A DNA stretch of 64,000 bases from Rhodocyclales bacterium GT-UBC (lineage in GTDB: Bacteria > Pseudomonadota > Gammaproteobacteria > Burkholderiales > Rhodocyclaceae): NCBI GenBank assembly GCA_003583745.1, contig QXPY01000010.1:124001-188000 (forward strand). Reading direction: 5' to 3'. Each line of letters opens with the position of its first letter. The first letter of the stretch is position 1. The notes beneath the pieces were generated by a model. It worked only from the letters and a program-made list of their open reading frames with translations. It was not told where the DNA came from and made no database searches. Shown piece by piece: positions 53,903 to 62,605 of the stretch. The position numbers and the translations under genes are program-made.

Positions 53903-54835
53903 ATGACTACGCTGATCTGCGGTTCGCTGGCTTTCGACAACATCATGGTCTTTCCGGATCGCTTCAAGAACCATATCCTGCCCGAGCAGATCCACATCCT
54001 GAACGTGGCTTTCCTGGTGCCGGAGTTGCGCCGCGAGTTCGGCGGTTGTGCCGGCAATATCGCCTACAACCTGATGCTGCTCGGCGGCGATGCGACGATC
54101 ATGGCCACGGTGGGCGACGACGCGCCGCCCTATCTCGATCGCCTCGACAAACTCGGACTGACGCGGGCGCATGTCCGCCTGGTGCCGGGCACTTTTACCG
54201 CCCAGGCCTTCATCACCACCGACCTCGACGACAACCAGATCACTGCCTTCCACCCGGGCGCGATGAGCTTCTCGCATCTCAACAAGGTTGAGCAGGCCGG
54301 GGCAACGCTCGGCATCGTCGCCCCGGATGGCCGCGAAGGCATGATGCAGCACGCCCGCGACTTTGCCGCCGCCGGTGTGCCCTTCATCTTCGATCCGGGC
54401 CAGGGTCTGCCGATGTTCAATGGCGACGAATTGCTCGATTTCATCCAGCTGGCCGATTACGCCTGTTTCAACGATTACGAGGCCAAGCTGCTGTGCGATC
54501 GCACCGGGCGCAGCCTGGAGCAACTGGCAGGCGAAGTGAAGGCCCTGATCGTGACGCGCGGCGGCGAAGGCTCGGAGATCTACGCCGATGGCCAGCGCTT
54601 CGATATCCCCTGTGTCAAGGCTGACCAGGTAGTCGATCCCACCGGTTGTGGCGATGCCTACCGGTCCGGTCTGCTCTACGGGATCGCCAACGGCTTCGAC
54701 TGGACGACGACCGGCCGTCTGGCTGCGGTGATGGGGGCGATCAAGATTGCCCATCGTGGCGGCCAGAATCATCAGCCGAGCCGCGATGAAATCGCCCGGC
54801 GCTACGAACAGGCGTTCGGCGCCCGTCCCTGGTAG
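53903..54835 (+). CDS. PfkB-family carbohydrate/adenosine kinase
   Basis: This is a 310-residue protein. GGCAGNIAYNLMLLGGDATI is the N-terminal PfkB motif and VDPTGCGDAYRSGLLYGI (about 247-264) the catalytic and anion-hole motif, with Asp in GCGDA as the base. Substrate is probably a sugar or nucleoside such as adenosine; the protein resembles adenosine kinase-like members. It is followed by a stem-loop at 54848. Confidence 0.88.
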   Translation: MTTLICGSLAFDNIMVFPDRFKNHILPEQIHILNVAFLVPELRREFGGCAGNIAYNLMLLGGDATIMATVGDDAPPYLDRLDKLGLTRAHVRLVPGTFTAQAFITTDLDDNQITAFHPGAMSFSHLNKVEQAGATLGIVAPDGREGMMQHARDFAAAGVPFIFDPGQGLPMFNGDELLDFIQLADYACFNDYEAKLLCDRTGRSLEQLAGEVKALIVTRGGEGSEIYADGQRFDIPCVKADQVVDPTGCGDAYRSGLLYGIANGFDWTTTGRLAAVMGAIKIAHRGGQNHQPSRDEIARRYEQAFGARPW

Positions 54836-54847
54836 TCTTTTGCTGCA

Positions 54848-54879
54848 ACACCGGCGTCATCTTCGGGCAACGCCGGTGT
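54848..54879. terminator. Stem-loop downstream of the PfkB gene
   Basis: ACACCGGCGT and ACGCCGGTGT are perfect 10-bp arms around a 12-base loop. There is no T-run, so termination is possible but not certain. Confidence 0.5.
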
Positions 54880-54899
54880 AACACCGCTCATCCAGACTT

Positions 54900-54923
54900 G
54901 TTCTCCGTAAACATACGGAGAAC
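54900..54923 (+). promoter_or_regulatory. Leader hairpin covering the olsB ribosome site
   Basis: GTTCTCCGT and ACGGAGAAC are perfect 9-bp arms around AAACAT. The right arm contains the GGAG ribosome site of the gene starting at 54927. Folding would hide that site; an operator role is equally possible. Confidence 0.6.
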
Positions 54924-54926
54924 AAC

Positions 54927-55676
54927 ATGGAACAAATTCAGAAAGCAGCCGGCCGTAGCCGTCCGCAACGTCAAAGTCTGGATGTCGGTTTTGCCCGTAG
55001 CCAGAGCGAGATTCTCGATGCCCAGCGTCTGCGCTACCGCGTTTTTGCCGGTGAAATGGGCGCCAACCTGCCGAGCCGTACGCCCGGCGTCGATCACGAC
55101 ATCTACGATCCCTACTGCGAGCATCTGGTGGTGCGCGACACCCAGAGCGGCGAGGTGGTCGGCACCTATCGCATTCTTTCCCCCGAAAATGCCCGTCAGA
55201 TCGGCTACTACTCGGAAAACGAGTTCGACCTGACCCGCCTGCAGCACCTGCGTTCGCGCCTGGTCGAAATCGGCCGTTCCTGCGTTCATCCGGACTACCG
55301 AACCGGCGCGACGATCACTCTGCTTTGGTCCGGCCTGGCCCAATACATGATGGAACGCGGCTACGACTACCTGATGGGTTGTGCCTCGATCAGCATGGCG
55401 GACGGCGGGCACGCCGCGGCCAGTCTGTATAATCGCCTGTCCGAGCACCTCGGGCCACAGGAATATCGCGTCTTCCCGCGTTGTCCGCTGCCGCTGGCCG
55501 CCCTGCAGCAGGATCGTCCGGCCGAAACACCGCCCTTGATCAAGGGCTACCTGCGAGCCGGCGCGTGGATTTGTGGCGAACCGGCATGGGATCCCGATTT
55601 CAATACCGCGGATCTGCCCATCCTGATGCCGATGGCCAAGGTGTCGAGTCGTTACGCCAAGCATTACATGGGATAA
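54927..55676 (+). CDS. olsB: OlsB-like N-acyltransferase (GNAT fold)
   Basis: This is a 249-residue protein. RSQSEILDAQRLRYRVFAGE and LVEIGRSCVHPDYRTGATIT match the hemolysin-like/OlsB GNAT group, which transfers a 3-hydroxyacyl chain from acyl carrier protein to ornithine. GCASISMADGG is also typical. The next gene encodes a lysolipid acyltransferase of the OlsA/PlsC type, so the pair could make ornithine lipids. GGAG before the ATG lies in a perfect hairpin. Confidence 0.8.
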   Translation: MEQIQKAAGRSRPQRQSLDVGFARSQSEILDAQRLRYRVFAGEMGANLPSRTPGVDHDIYDPYCEHLVVRDTQSGEVVGTYRILSPENARQIGYYSENEFDLTRLQHLRSRLVEIGRSCVHPDYRTGATITLLWSGLAQYMMERGYDYLMGCASISMADGGHAAASLYNRLSEHLGPQEYRVFPRCPLPLAALQQDRPAETPPLIKGYLRAGAWICGEPAWDPDFNTADLPILMPMAKVSSRYAKHYMG

Positions 55677-55681
55677 GTCGT

Positions 55682-56530
55682 CTGAAAGAAGAAACCACTT
55701 TACCGATCCGCTGTTTCCGCCTGTTCCGACTGGCCCTGCTGGTGTGCAGCGGTCTGCTCGTCACCCTGCTGATTTTTCCGCTGTGCAGCGAGGCGGCTCG
55801 CCTGCGCCTCAAGTCGAGCTGGGCCGTTGCCCTGCTCGACACGCTGGGTGTCGAGGTCGAGGCCGATCTGATGCACGCAGTGCCGGGCGCCCTGGTGGTG
55901 GCCAACCATATTTCCTGGATCGACATTTACGTCATCAACGCTGCCTTGCCGTCGGCCTTCGTTTCCAAGGCTGAGGTTCGCAACTGGCCGCTGATCGGCT
56001 GGCTGGCGGCACGCAATGACACCATCTTCCTGCGCCGGGGCAGTCGCGGCCATGCCCGTATTGTTAATCAGGAAATTGCCGACTTGTTGGACCGAGGGCG
56101 TCATGTAGCGCTCTTTCCGGAGGGAACGACGACCGATGGGCGCAGTCTGCTGCATTTTCACGCGGCGCTGCTGCAGCCGGCACTGAGTGCCGGGCATCCG
56201 GTCCTGCCGGTAGCGATCTCGTACTGGGAGCAGGATGGGCAGCGTAGTCTGGCGCCGCGCTACGATGGTGATATTTCTCTCGGCCAATGCACTGGCGCCA
56301 TTCTGCGTCGCAAGCGGCTGCTTGCCCGGCTGGTGACGACGCCGGTGCTGGGCCTGGATGGCGAGGACCGCAAGCAGGTCGCCGCCCGGGCCCGCGAAGC
56401 TATCGCTTTAGGGGCTGGGCTTCCCCGGGCGAACAATCCACCTGAAATACCTGTCGGTCTTCCAGGCGTACTGCGGTCAGGTGACCGCCCCACAGGCAGC
56501 CGGAATCCAGTGCCAGAAAATTTGGTGTGA
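55682..56530 (+). CDS. olsA: PlsC/OlsA-like lysolipid acyltransferase
   Basis: This is a 1-acyl-glycerol-phosphate or lyso-ornithine acyltransferase. A membrane helix (LALLVCSGLLVTLLIFPL) is followed by VVANHISWIDIYVI, with the His-x4-Asp catalytic motif, and LFPEGTTTDGRSLLHF. The start is uncertain: the frame is open far upstream inside olsB, and the only start-like codon just after olsB is CTG at 55682. The 3' end overlaps apaH on the other strand by 131 bases, so the last 40 or so residues may be a read-through tail. Confidence 0.75.
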   Translation: MKEETTLPIRCFRLFRLALLVCSGLLVTLLIFPLCSEAARLRLKSSWAVALLDTLGVEVEADLMHAVPGALVVANHISWIDIYVINAALPSAFVSKAEVRNWPLIGWLAARNDTIFLRRGSRGHARIVNQEIADLLDRGRHVALFPEGTTTDGRSLLHFHAALLQPALSAGHPVLPVAISYWEQDGQRSLAPRYDGDISLGQCTGAILRRKRLLARLVTTPVLGLDGEDRKQVAARAREAIALGAGLPRANNPPEIPVGLPGVLRSGDRPTGSRNPVPENLV

Positions 56531-57230
56531 CCTTCAGGCCGAGCGCCGACCAGTGGCCGGTGACCAGAACCGAGTCGGCGCTTTGCCGATTCGGTGCGTC
56601 GAACCAGGGAAGATGACCGGCTGGCGCATTGACCAGCTTGCCCTTGGCCTTGAATTCCATGATGCCTTCCGGGGTGCAGAAACGCATCCGGGTCATCGCA
56701 TTGACGATGACGCGCAGTCTGGCCCAGCCGGTCAAGTCGTCCGACCAGCCGGCCGGTTCGCTGCCCCACAGGTTTTTGATGAACTTGCGGTAATCCGGGC
56801 CCTGCAGCGCTGTCTCGACCTCGCGGGCCAGTTCGCGGGCGCGCGCCGCTGTCCACTGTGGCAACAGGCCGGCATGGACCAGGCAATATTCACCTTCTGT
56901 GTGACAGAGCGGCTGCTGGCGTAGCCAGAGCATCAGTTCCGCGCAGTCCGGGGCATCGAAGACGGACTGCAGTGTGTCGTCCTTGGCCCGGAACTTGGCG
57001 CCGCCTTCGGCCACCATGAGCAGATAGAGGTCGTGGTTGCCGAGCACGGTCAATGCGGCCGGCCCGAGCGATTTCATCAGGCGCAGGGTTTCCAGTGATT
57101 TCGGCCCGCGGTTGACCAGGTCGCCAACCAGCCAGAGACGATCCGTGGTCGGGTCGAAGCGGCAGGTGTCAAGGAGGTGGCACAGGGAGTCGTAGCAGCC
57201 CTGGATGTCGCCGATCGCGTAGGTGGACAA
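56400..57230 (-). CDS. apaH: Symmetrical bis(5'-nucleosyl)-tetraphosphatase
   Basis: This is a 276-residue protein. YAIGDIQGCYDSLCHLLD, LVGDLVNRGPKSLETLRLM and VLGNHDLYLLM are the metallophosphoesterase motifs that bind two metal ions. The enzyme hydrolyses Ap4A to ADP. Full family length. Convergent with the acyltransferase gene, with a 131-base overlap at the 3' ends. Confidence 0.94.
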   Translation of the reverse strand: MSTYAIGDIQGCYDSLCHLLDTCRFDPTTDRLWLVGDLVNRGPKSLETLRLMKSLGPAALTVLGNHDLYLLMVAEGGAKFRAKDDTLQSVFDAPDCAELMLWLRQQPLCHTEGEYCLVHAGLLPQWTAARARELAREVETALQGPDYRKFIKNLWGSEPAGWSDDLTGWARLRVIVNAMTRMRFCTPEGIMEFKAKGKLVNAPAGHLPWFDAPNRQSADSVLVTGHWSALGLKVTPNFLALDSGCLWGGHLTAVRLEDRQVFQVDCSPGEAQPLKR

Positions 57231-57342
57231 GGTGTGTGCAAGATGTGGACGATTGGCTGAAGAGCATAGCGTGGGCGGCTCTTCCTGTCATGTGGGTTGT
57301 GCTGGCGCAACGGCGTCGGCCTCAATTGCAAAGCCATGTAAA

Positions 57343-57394
57343 AATTCATATAGGAGAAGTTGGGTTTCTGGATTAAAATTCTCCTATATGAATT
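57343..57394. repeat. 16-bp inverted repeat overlapping the start of a TnpB-like gene
   Basis: AATTCATATAGGAGAA at 57343 and its exact complement at 57379-57394 flank a 20-base loop. The right arm contains the ATG of the gene at 57388. It could be a hairpin in the mRNA, an operator, or the subterminal palindrome of an IS200/IS605-type element. Confidence 0.75.
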
Positions 57395-57984
57395 CCAGAA
57401 CCATCCTTCGTCTAAACACGTCGCCCGAGCAAGTCGCCAGTCTGGAGCGCTTGCAGGCTGCGTTTGCGCAGGTTTGTTCGGCCTTGTGGCCGGTGGTCAG
57501 GGAGAATCGGTGCTGGAATCGAGTGGCTTTGCATCACCTGACTTATCACAAGCTCAGGGAGCAGTTTCCGGCCTTGGGCTCGCAAATGGTTTGCAATGCC
57601 ATTTATTCGGTTTGCCGGATGGCGCGCTTCTTGTTCCAGAACAAGGCCAGCCCCTGGTCGCTCGAAAAGCGCCCGGGTATGCCTTTGCCGATGCTGGAGT
57701 TTGCGCCCACTGCCCCGGTCTATTTCGATCGCCATACCTTGAGTATTCGCCTGGCGCGGCTGTCCATGTATTCCCTGGATGGTCGCATGCGTTTCGATGT
57801 CGATCTGTCGCCGGAGGATGATCGTCGTTTCAAGGAGGAAAAGCTCAAGGAAATCGTGATGTCGCGCGATGACCAGGGATTTTTCCTGATGTTCTTCTTT
57901 GGGGAGGACGCTGAAAAGCCTGTCGAACCCTCGGAATTGCCGCAGTACGTAGTTGTTCTCGAACCAGAAGCCCTGGTCGCCTGA
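57388..57984 (+). CDS. TnpB-like N-terminal domain protein without RuvC nuclease
   Basis: This is a 198-residue protein. RLNTSPEQVASLERLQAAF, then HHLTYHKLREQFPALGSQMV and CNAIYSVCRMARFLFQ, resemble the N-terminal helices of IS605-family TnpB proteins. YFDRHTLSIRLARLSMY resembles the following beta-rich (wedge) part. The zinc finger and RuvC motifs that complete TnpB (about 400 residues) are absent; the gene ends before them. A perfect 16-bp inverted repeat surrounds its start codon. It could be a domesticated remnant acting on RNA or DNA. It is 25 bases upstream of the secretion operon. Confidence 0.6.
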   Translation: MNSRTILRLNTSPEQVASLERLQAAFAQVCSALWPVVRENRCWNRVALHHLTYHKLREQFPALGSQMVCNAIYSVCRMARFLFQNKASPWSLEKRPGMPLPMLEFAPTAPVYFDRHTLSIRLARLSMYSLDGRMRFDVDLSPEDDRRFKEEKLKEIVMSRDDQGFFLMFFFGEDAEKPVEPSELPQYVVVLEPEALVA

Positions 57985-58009
57985 AAATTTTGTTCTTGGT
58001 TAAGCGTGT

Positions 58010-59776
58010 ATGAAAAAATTGATGTTGCCCCGGACGGAGTTGGCGGAAGTTCTCATGTCCTTCCGGAAGACTTTCTATACGGCGGGCCTGTTCAGCATGT
58101 TCATCAACATTCTGGGCTTGGTGCCGTCGATTTACATGTTGCAGGTCTATGACCGGGTTCTGCAAAGTCGCAATACCACGACCTTGTGGATGCTGACCGC
58201 GATGATGCTTGGCTTCTACGCCATGCTCGGCATGCTCGAGCTGGCGCGCTCGAAGCTGCTGATTCGGGTTGGCGCGCAGGTCGATGTCAAACTGAACGAT
58301 CGGGTTTTCGTCGCCTCATTCGAGCAGAATCTGCGCAAGTCCGGCGGTAATGCCGGGCAGGCGATGATCGATCTGACCACCGTTCGCCAGTTCCTGACCG
58401 GTAATGGCCTGTTCGCCTTCTTCGATGCGCCCTGGGCACCGATCTATCTGGTCGTGATTTTCCTGTTCAGCCCCTGGCTGGGTGTGTTCGCTCTGGTGGC
58501 GGCCGCGATTTTGTTCTCCCTGGCCTGGGCGACGGAAGTCGCCACGCGCAAACCCCTGGCTGAGGCCAACGTGGTTGCCAATGCGGCAAATCGCTATGCG
58601 ACCAACAACCTGCGCAATGCCGAGGTTATCGAGGCGATGGGCATGTTGGAAAACCTGAAGCGCCGCTGGTTGGCGCGGCAACTTCGGTTTATTGCCCTGC
58701 AAAACGAAGCGAGCGACAAGGGAGCCGTCATTTCGGCGACCACCAAGGCCGTGCGTATCGCCGTGCAATCCCTGGTTTTGGGCGGCGGGGCGCTGTTGGT
58801 CATCGAAGGCTCGCTGACTTCCGGCGGCATGATCGCTGCCTCGATTCTGCTCGGCAAGGCATTGCAACCGGTCGAACTGGCGATCGGCGTCTGGAAACAA
58901 TTGCTTGGCGCCCGGACGTCCTACCATCGCCTGGAAGCCTTGCTGCAAGAGAATCCTGCTCGCCATGTCGGCATGGCCCTGCCGACGCCGGCCGGTCGTC
59001 TGGTGGTCGAAGGCGCTTCGGCTACTGCGCCGGGAGGCAATGCCATGATTCTCAAGCAAGTCGGCTTCGCCATCGCGCCGGGTGAGATCGTCGGGGTGAT
59101 CGGTCCTTCGGCCTCCGGTAAGTCGACGCTGGCACGTTTGATGGTCGGTGTCTGGCCGTCCTTGGGCGGCAAGGTGCGCCTGGACGGAGCCGACATCTTC
59201 ACCTGGGACAAAAACTCCCTGGGGCCATCAGTCGGCTATTTGCCGCAGGATATCGAGCTGTTCGAGGGCAGTATTGCCGAGAATATTGCCCGTTTCGGCG
59301 ATATCGATTCGGAGAAGGTTGTCGAAGCAGCCAAACTGGCCGGCGTACACGAGATGATCCTGCGCTTCCCGCAAGGCTACGATACCCAGATCGGCGATGG
59401 CGGCAGCGCGCTATCCGGCGGGCAACGTCAGCGCATCGGCTTTGCTCGCGCCATCTACGGCAATCCCTCCTTCGTCGTGCTCGATGAGCCCAATTCGAAC
59501 CTCGATGATGCCGGCGAGCAGGCGTTGGTCAACGCCGTGCGCCAACTCAAGCAACGCGGCACGACGGTGGTCATCATCACGCATCGGACCAGCATCATCG
59601 GCGCAGTCGACAAACTGCTTCTGCTGGTCGATGGCACGGTCCAGCTTTACGGTCCGCGCGACCAGGTCCTGATGGCGATGCAGCAGCGCAGCCAGCAGCA
59701 GGCTGCTGCCGCAGCTCAACCGGCCCCTGCCGCTGCGCCGGCTGAAGCGGCATTGGCTGCCCCGGCGAATAATTGA
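58010..59776 (+). CDS. Type I secretion ABC permease/ATPase
   Basis: This is a 588-residue protein. Six membrane helices (about 20-300) are followed by an ATPase: GVIGPSASGKSTLARLMVG (Walker A), LSGGQRQRIGFARAI (signature) and FVVLDEPNSNLDD (Walker B). It matches the PrtD/AprD class, which lacks a peptidase domain and exports RTX-type proteins. It is the first gene of a three-gene secretion operon. No substrate gene is visible nearby. Confidence 0.93.
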   Translation: MKKLMLPRTELAEVLMSFRKTFYTAGLFSMFINILGLVPSIYMLQVYDRVLQSRNTTTLWMLTAMMLGFYAMLGMLELARSKLLIRVGAQVDVKLNDRVFVASFEQNLRKSGGNAGQAMIDLTTVRQFLTGNGLFAFFDAPWAPIYLVVIFLFSPWLGVFALVAAAILFSLAWATEVATRKPLAEANVVANAANRYATNNLRNAEVIEAMGMLENLKRRWLARQLRFIALQNEASDKGAVISATTKAVRIAVQSLVLGGGALLVIEGSLTSGGMIAASILLGKALQPVELAIGVWKQLLGARTSYHRLEALLQENPARHVGMALPTPAGRLVVEGASATAPGGNAMILKQVGFAIAPGEIVGVIGPSASGKSTLARLMVGVWPSLGGKVRLDGADIFTWDKNSLGPSVGYLPQDIELFEGSIAENIARFGDIDSEKVVEAAKLAGVHEMILRFPQGYDTQIGDGGSALSGGQRQRIGFARAIYGNPSFVVLDEPNSNLDDAGEQALVNAVRQLKQRGTTVVIITHRTSIIGAVDKLLLLVDGTVQLYGPRDQVLMAMQQRSQQQAAAAAQPAPAAAPAEAALAAPANN

Positions 59777-59790
59777 CGAGTACAACGCGT

Positions 59791-61176
59791 ATGTTTAAGA
59801 AGCTCAAAAACCTCATTGCCAAAGAACAAGTTCTCGATACGGCCGATATCGTTGCCGCTTCCAGCGGTACGCCGGCCATGTCGATCGACGAAAAACCGGT
59901 GGTTCGTTTCGGCTTGCTGACCCTGCTGATCGGCTTTGGCGGCTTTCTGCTCTGGGCAGGCCTGGCGCCGCTCGATGAAGGCGTTCCCGGCATGGGCATC
60001 GTCAGCGTCGATACCAAGCGCAAGAGCATCCAGCATCTCAAGGGCGGCATCGTGGAGAGTCTCGATGTCCGAGAAGGCGACCGGGTCAAGGCCGGCGATG
60101 TCTTGCTGCGTCTGAATGACACCGAGGTCAAGGCGCAACTCGATATCGTGCGTGGCCAGTATTTCGCGGTCAAGGCAGCTCATGCCCGTCTGCAGGCTGA
60201 ACGCGAGATGAAGCCGAGCCTGGTGTTTTCGCCCGATCTGATCGAAGCCGCCAAAACTGATACCCGCGCGGCCGAAGCGATGCGGGTCCAGTCTCAGTTG
60301 TTCGCGGCACGCAAATCGGCCTTGAACAGCGAGCTGGGCGTGATGGATCAAAGCGTTGCCGGACTGGAGCAGCAGATTCGTGGTCTGGAATCGGTCGAGG
60401 CGGGTAAAAAGCAGCAGATCGATCTGATCAACAAGGAACTTGCTTCCCTGCGCGGACTGGTCGAAGAAGGTTTCGTGCCGCGCAACAAGCTGTGGGAGTT
60501 GGAGCGCACGCTGGCTGACCTGGCCGGGACGCGGGGTAGCGATCTGGCCCAGATCGCCCGTTCGCGTGCTTCCATCAGCGAAATGAACTTGCGCAAGCTG
60601 CAGCGTACGCAGGATTTCCGCAAGGAAGTCGAAGCCCAGATGTCGGAAACGCAACGCGACGTCGGGACGCAGAGTGATCGCCTGACGGCCTTGCTCGAAG
60701 AATTCGACCGTAGCATCATCAAGGCCCCGACCGACGGCGCCGTCGTCGGGCTGGAAGCGCATACGGTGGGCGGTGTGATTCGTCCGGGTGAGCGGATCAT
60801 GGAAATCGTGCCGGAAGGCGATACGCTGGTGGTCGAAGCGCAGTTGCCGGTCAACCTGATCGACAAGGTTCATGTCGGGCAATTGGCCAAGATTCACTTC
60901 CAGATCGTGCTGGGTGGTGGCGTACAGCCGTCGATTGAAGGCAAGGTGATGCAGGTTTCGGCCGACCGCCTGACCGATCAACGCACCGGCATGCCGTATT
61001 ACTCGGCCCGTATCCAGATTACGCCGAACGGCGAAGCCGAACTGGCCAAGCACAAGATCAAGCCGCAAGCCGGTATGCAAACCGACGTCGTCATCGTCAC
61101 CGGCGAACGGACGGTACTGCAGTATCTGCTCGGCCCGTTGATGGCGCGTATCACCAGCGGCATGAGGGAGCAGTGA
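59791..61176 (+). CDS. Type I secretion membrane-fusion protein
   Basis: This is a 461-residue protein. One membrane helix (LLTLLIGFGGFLLWAGL, about 44-60) is followed by the lipoyl halves GGIVESLDVREGDRVKAGDV and IIKAPTDGAVVGLEAHTVGG, with a long coiled coil between. It belongs to the HlyD/PrtE group and links the ABC exporter to the outer-membrane channel. ATG lies 15 bases after the ABC gene stop. Confidence 0.93.
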   Translation: MFKKLKNLIAKEQVLDTADIVAASSGTPAMSIDEKPVVRFGLLTLLIGFGGFLLWAGLAPLDEGVPGMGIVSVDTKRKSIQHLKGGIVESLDVREGDRVKAGDVLLRLNDTEVKAQLDIVRGQYFAVKAAHARLQAEREMKPSLVFSPDLIEAAKTDTRAAEAMRVQSQLFAARKSALNSELGVMDQSVAGLEQQIRGLESVEAGKKQQIDLINKELASLRGLVEEGFVPRNKLWELERTLADLAGTRGSDLAQIARSRASISEMNLRKLQRTQDFRKEVEAQMSETQRDVGTQSDRLTALLEEFDRSIIKAPTDGAVVGLEAHTVGGVIRPGERIMEIVPEGDTLVVEAQLPVNLIDKVHVGQLAKIHFQIVLGGGVQPSIEGKVMQVSADRLTDQRTGMPYYSARIQITPNGEAELAKHKIKPQAGMQTDVVIVTGERTVLQYLLGPLMARITSGMREQ

Positions 61177-61177
61177 A

Positions 61178-62521
61178 ATGAACATTCGGCGTTTCCCGCT
61201 TGCACGTCGTCTTGGTTTGGGTGCCCTGTTGCTGCTGGCCGTTTCGGCCAGTCAGGCGACGGGCCTGGCCGAGCTCTATGACGCGGCTCGTCAGAGCGAT
61301 CCGCAATACGCCGCCGCCAAAGCCGACCTGGACGGGGCGATGACCCTGGTGCCGCAAGCCGTCGGGCAGATGTTGCCGCAAATCGGTTTGTCCGGCTCGC
61401 GCATTTTCAACGATACGGTCAATGAAACGCGTAGCTCCGTCGGGCCGCGCAGCACGAAATACGACTTCATTGCCAATCAGGCCTCCCTCAACCTGTCGAT
61501 GGCCTTGTTCCGGCCCCAGCTCTGGTTTGGTCTCAGCCAAAGCAAGGCCCAGGTACGTCAGGCCGAGAGCTTGTTCCGGCAAGCCCAGCAAGACCTCATC
61601 ACGCGCACGGCGCAGGCTTACTTCAACGTTCTGCTGGCCGAAGACAACCTGAAAATGGCCGGCGAGCAAAAGGCGGCCATTGCCGAGCAGCTCAAGCAGG
61701 CCAAGCGCTATTTCGAGGCCGGCGTCGGCACGATTACCGACATCAACGAAGCGCAAGCCCGTTACGACACGGTCGTCGCCCAGGAGCTTTCCGCCGAAAA
61801 TGACCTGGAAGTCCAGGTCCGGACGCTGGAGCAACTGGTGGGTCGGGTCGAACGTAAGCTCGATCGCCTTGGCCCCCGCTTTGCGCTCGACTTGCCGGAG
61901 CCGGCCGATGTCGATCGCTGGCTCGAATTTTCGCTGACCAACAATCCGCAACTGTTGTCGCGCGAAGCGGCTTACGAGGCGGCGCAAAGCGAGGTCAACA
62001 AGAACCTGTCCAATCACTTGCCGACGGTCGATCTGGTGGCGGGGCGCGGACGTTCCGAGAATCCCGGTTTCACGATGATCGACAACATCAACTGGAGCAA
62101 TACCGTCGGTATCCAGGTTTCCGTGCCGATCTTTTCGGGTGGGACGACCAATGCGCGGGCCAATCAGGCTTCGGCGATGAAGGAGCGGGCCCGTTATGAT
62201 GCCGAGGCGGCCCGCCGCACGGTGACCCTGAGCGCGCGTCAGCAATACCTGAATGTGGTCAATGGCGTGGCGCAGGTCAAGGCCTTGCGCCAGGCCGTCA
62301 AGTCGAACGAGTTGGCGCTTTACTCGGCGCAGCGCGGTCAGGAGGCCGGGGTGCGGACCAGTTTCGACGTATTGAATGCGCAGCAATTGTTGTACACCAC
62401 CAAGCGCGACCTGGCTCGCGAAACCTATCGCTATGTCTTGTCCCGTCTTCAGTTGCGCTCTGCCGCCGGTTTGCTTGGCGAAGAAGACGTTGCCCTGATT
62501 CAGCAGTGGCTGGAAAAATAA
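61178..62521 (+). CDS. TolC-family outer-membrane channel of type I secretion
   Basis: This is a 447-residue protein. A signal peptide (about 1-26, ending SQA) is followed by TolC-type helical repeats: LYDAARQSDPQYAAAKADLD and AQAYFNVLLAEDNLKMAGEQ. The length fits TolC/PrtF proteins. It completes the tripartite exporter with the two genes before it, one base apart. A terminator follows. Confidence 0.92.
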   Translation: MNIRRFPLARRLGLGALLLLAVSASQATGLAELYDAARQSDPQYAAAKADLDGAMTLVPQAVGQMLPQIGLSGSRIFNDTVNETRSSVGPRSTKYDFIANQASLNLSMALFRPQLWFGLSQSKAQVRQAESLFRQAQQDLITRTAQAYFNVLLAEDNLKMAGEQKAAIAEQLKQAKRYFEAGVGTITDINEAQARYDTVVAQELSAENDLEVQVRTLEQLVGRVERKLDRLGPRFALDLPEPADVDRWLEFSLTNNPQLLSREAAYEAAQSEVNKNLSNHLPTVDLVAGRGRSENPGFTMIDNINWSNTVGIQVSVPIFSGGTTNARANQASAMKERARYDAEAARRTVTLSARQQYLNVVNGVAQVKALRQAVKSNELALYSAQRGQEAGVRTSFDVLNAQQLLYTTKRDLARETYRYVLSRLQLRSAAGLLGEEDVALIQQWLEK

Positions 62522-62557
62522 TCCGTCCTGCTCACACAGTTCCTTTCAGTACCTTTG

Positions 62558-62599
62558 CCTGTGCCGAAGTCCTGACTTCGGTACAGGTTTTCTTTTTTT
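62558..62599 (+). terminator. Terminator of the type I secretion operon
   Basis: CCTGTGCCGAAGT and ACTTCGGTACAGG pair with one wobble over 13 bp around CCTG, followed by TTTTCTTTTTTT. Confidence 0.85.
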
Positions 62600-62605
62600 A
62601 CTGCC

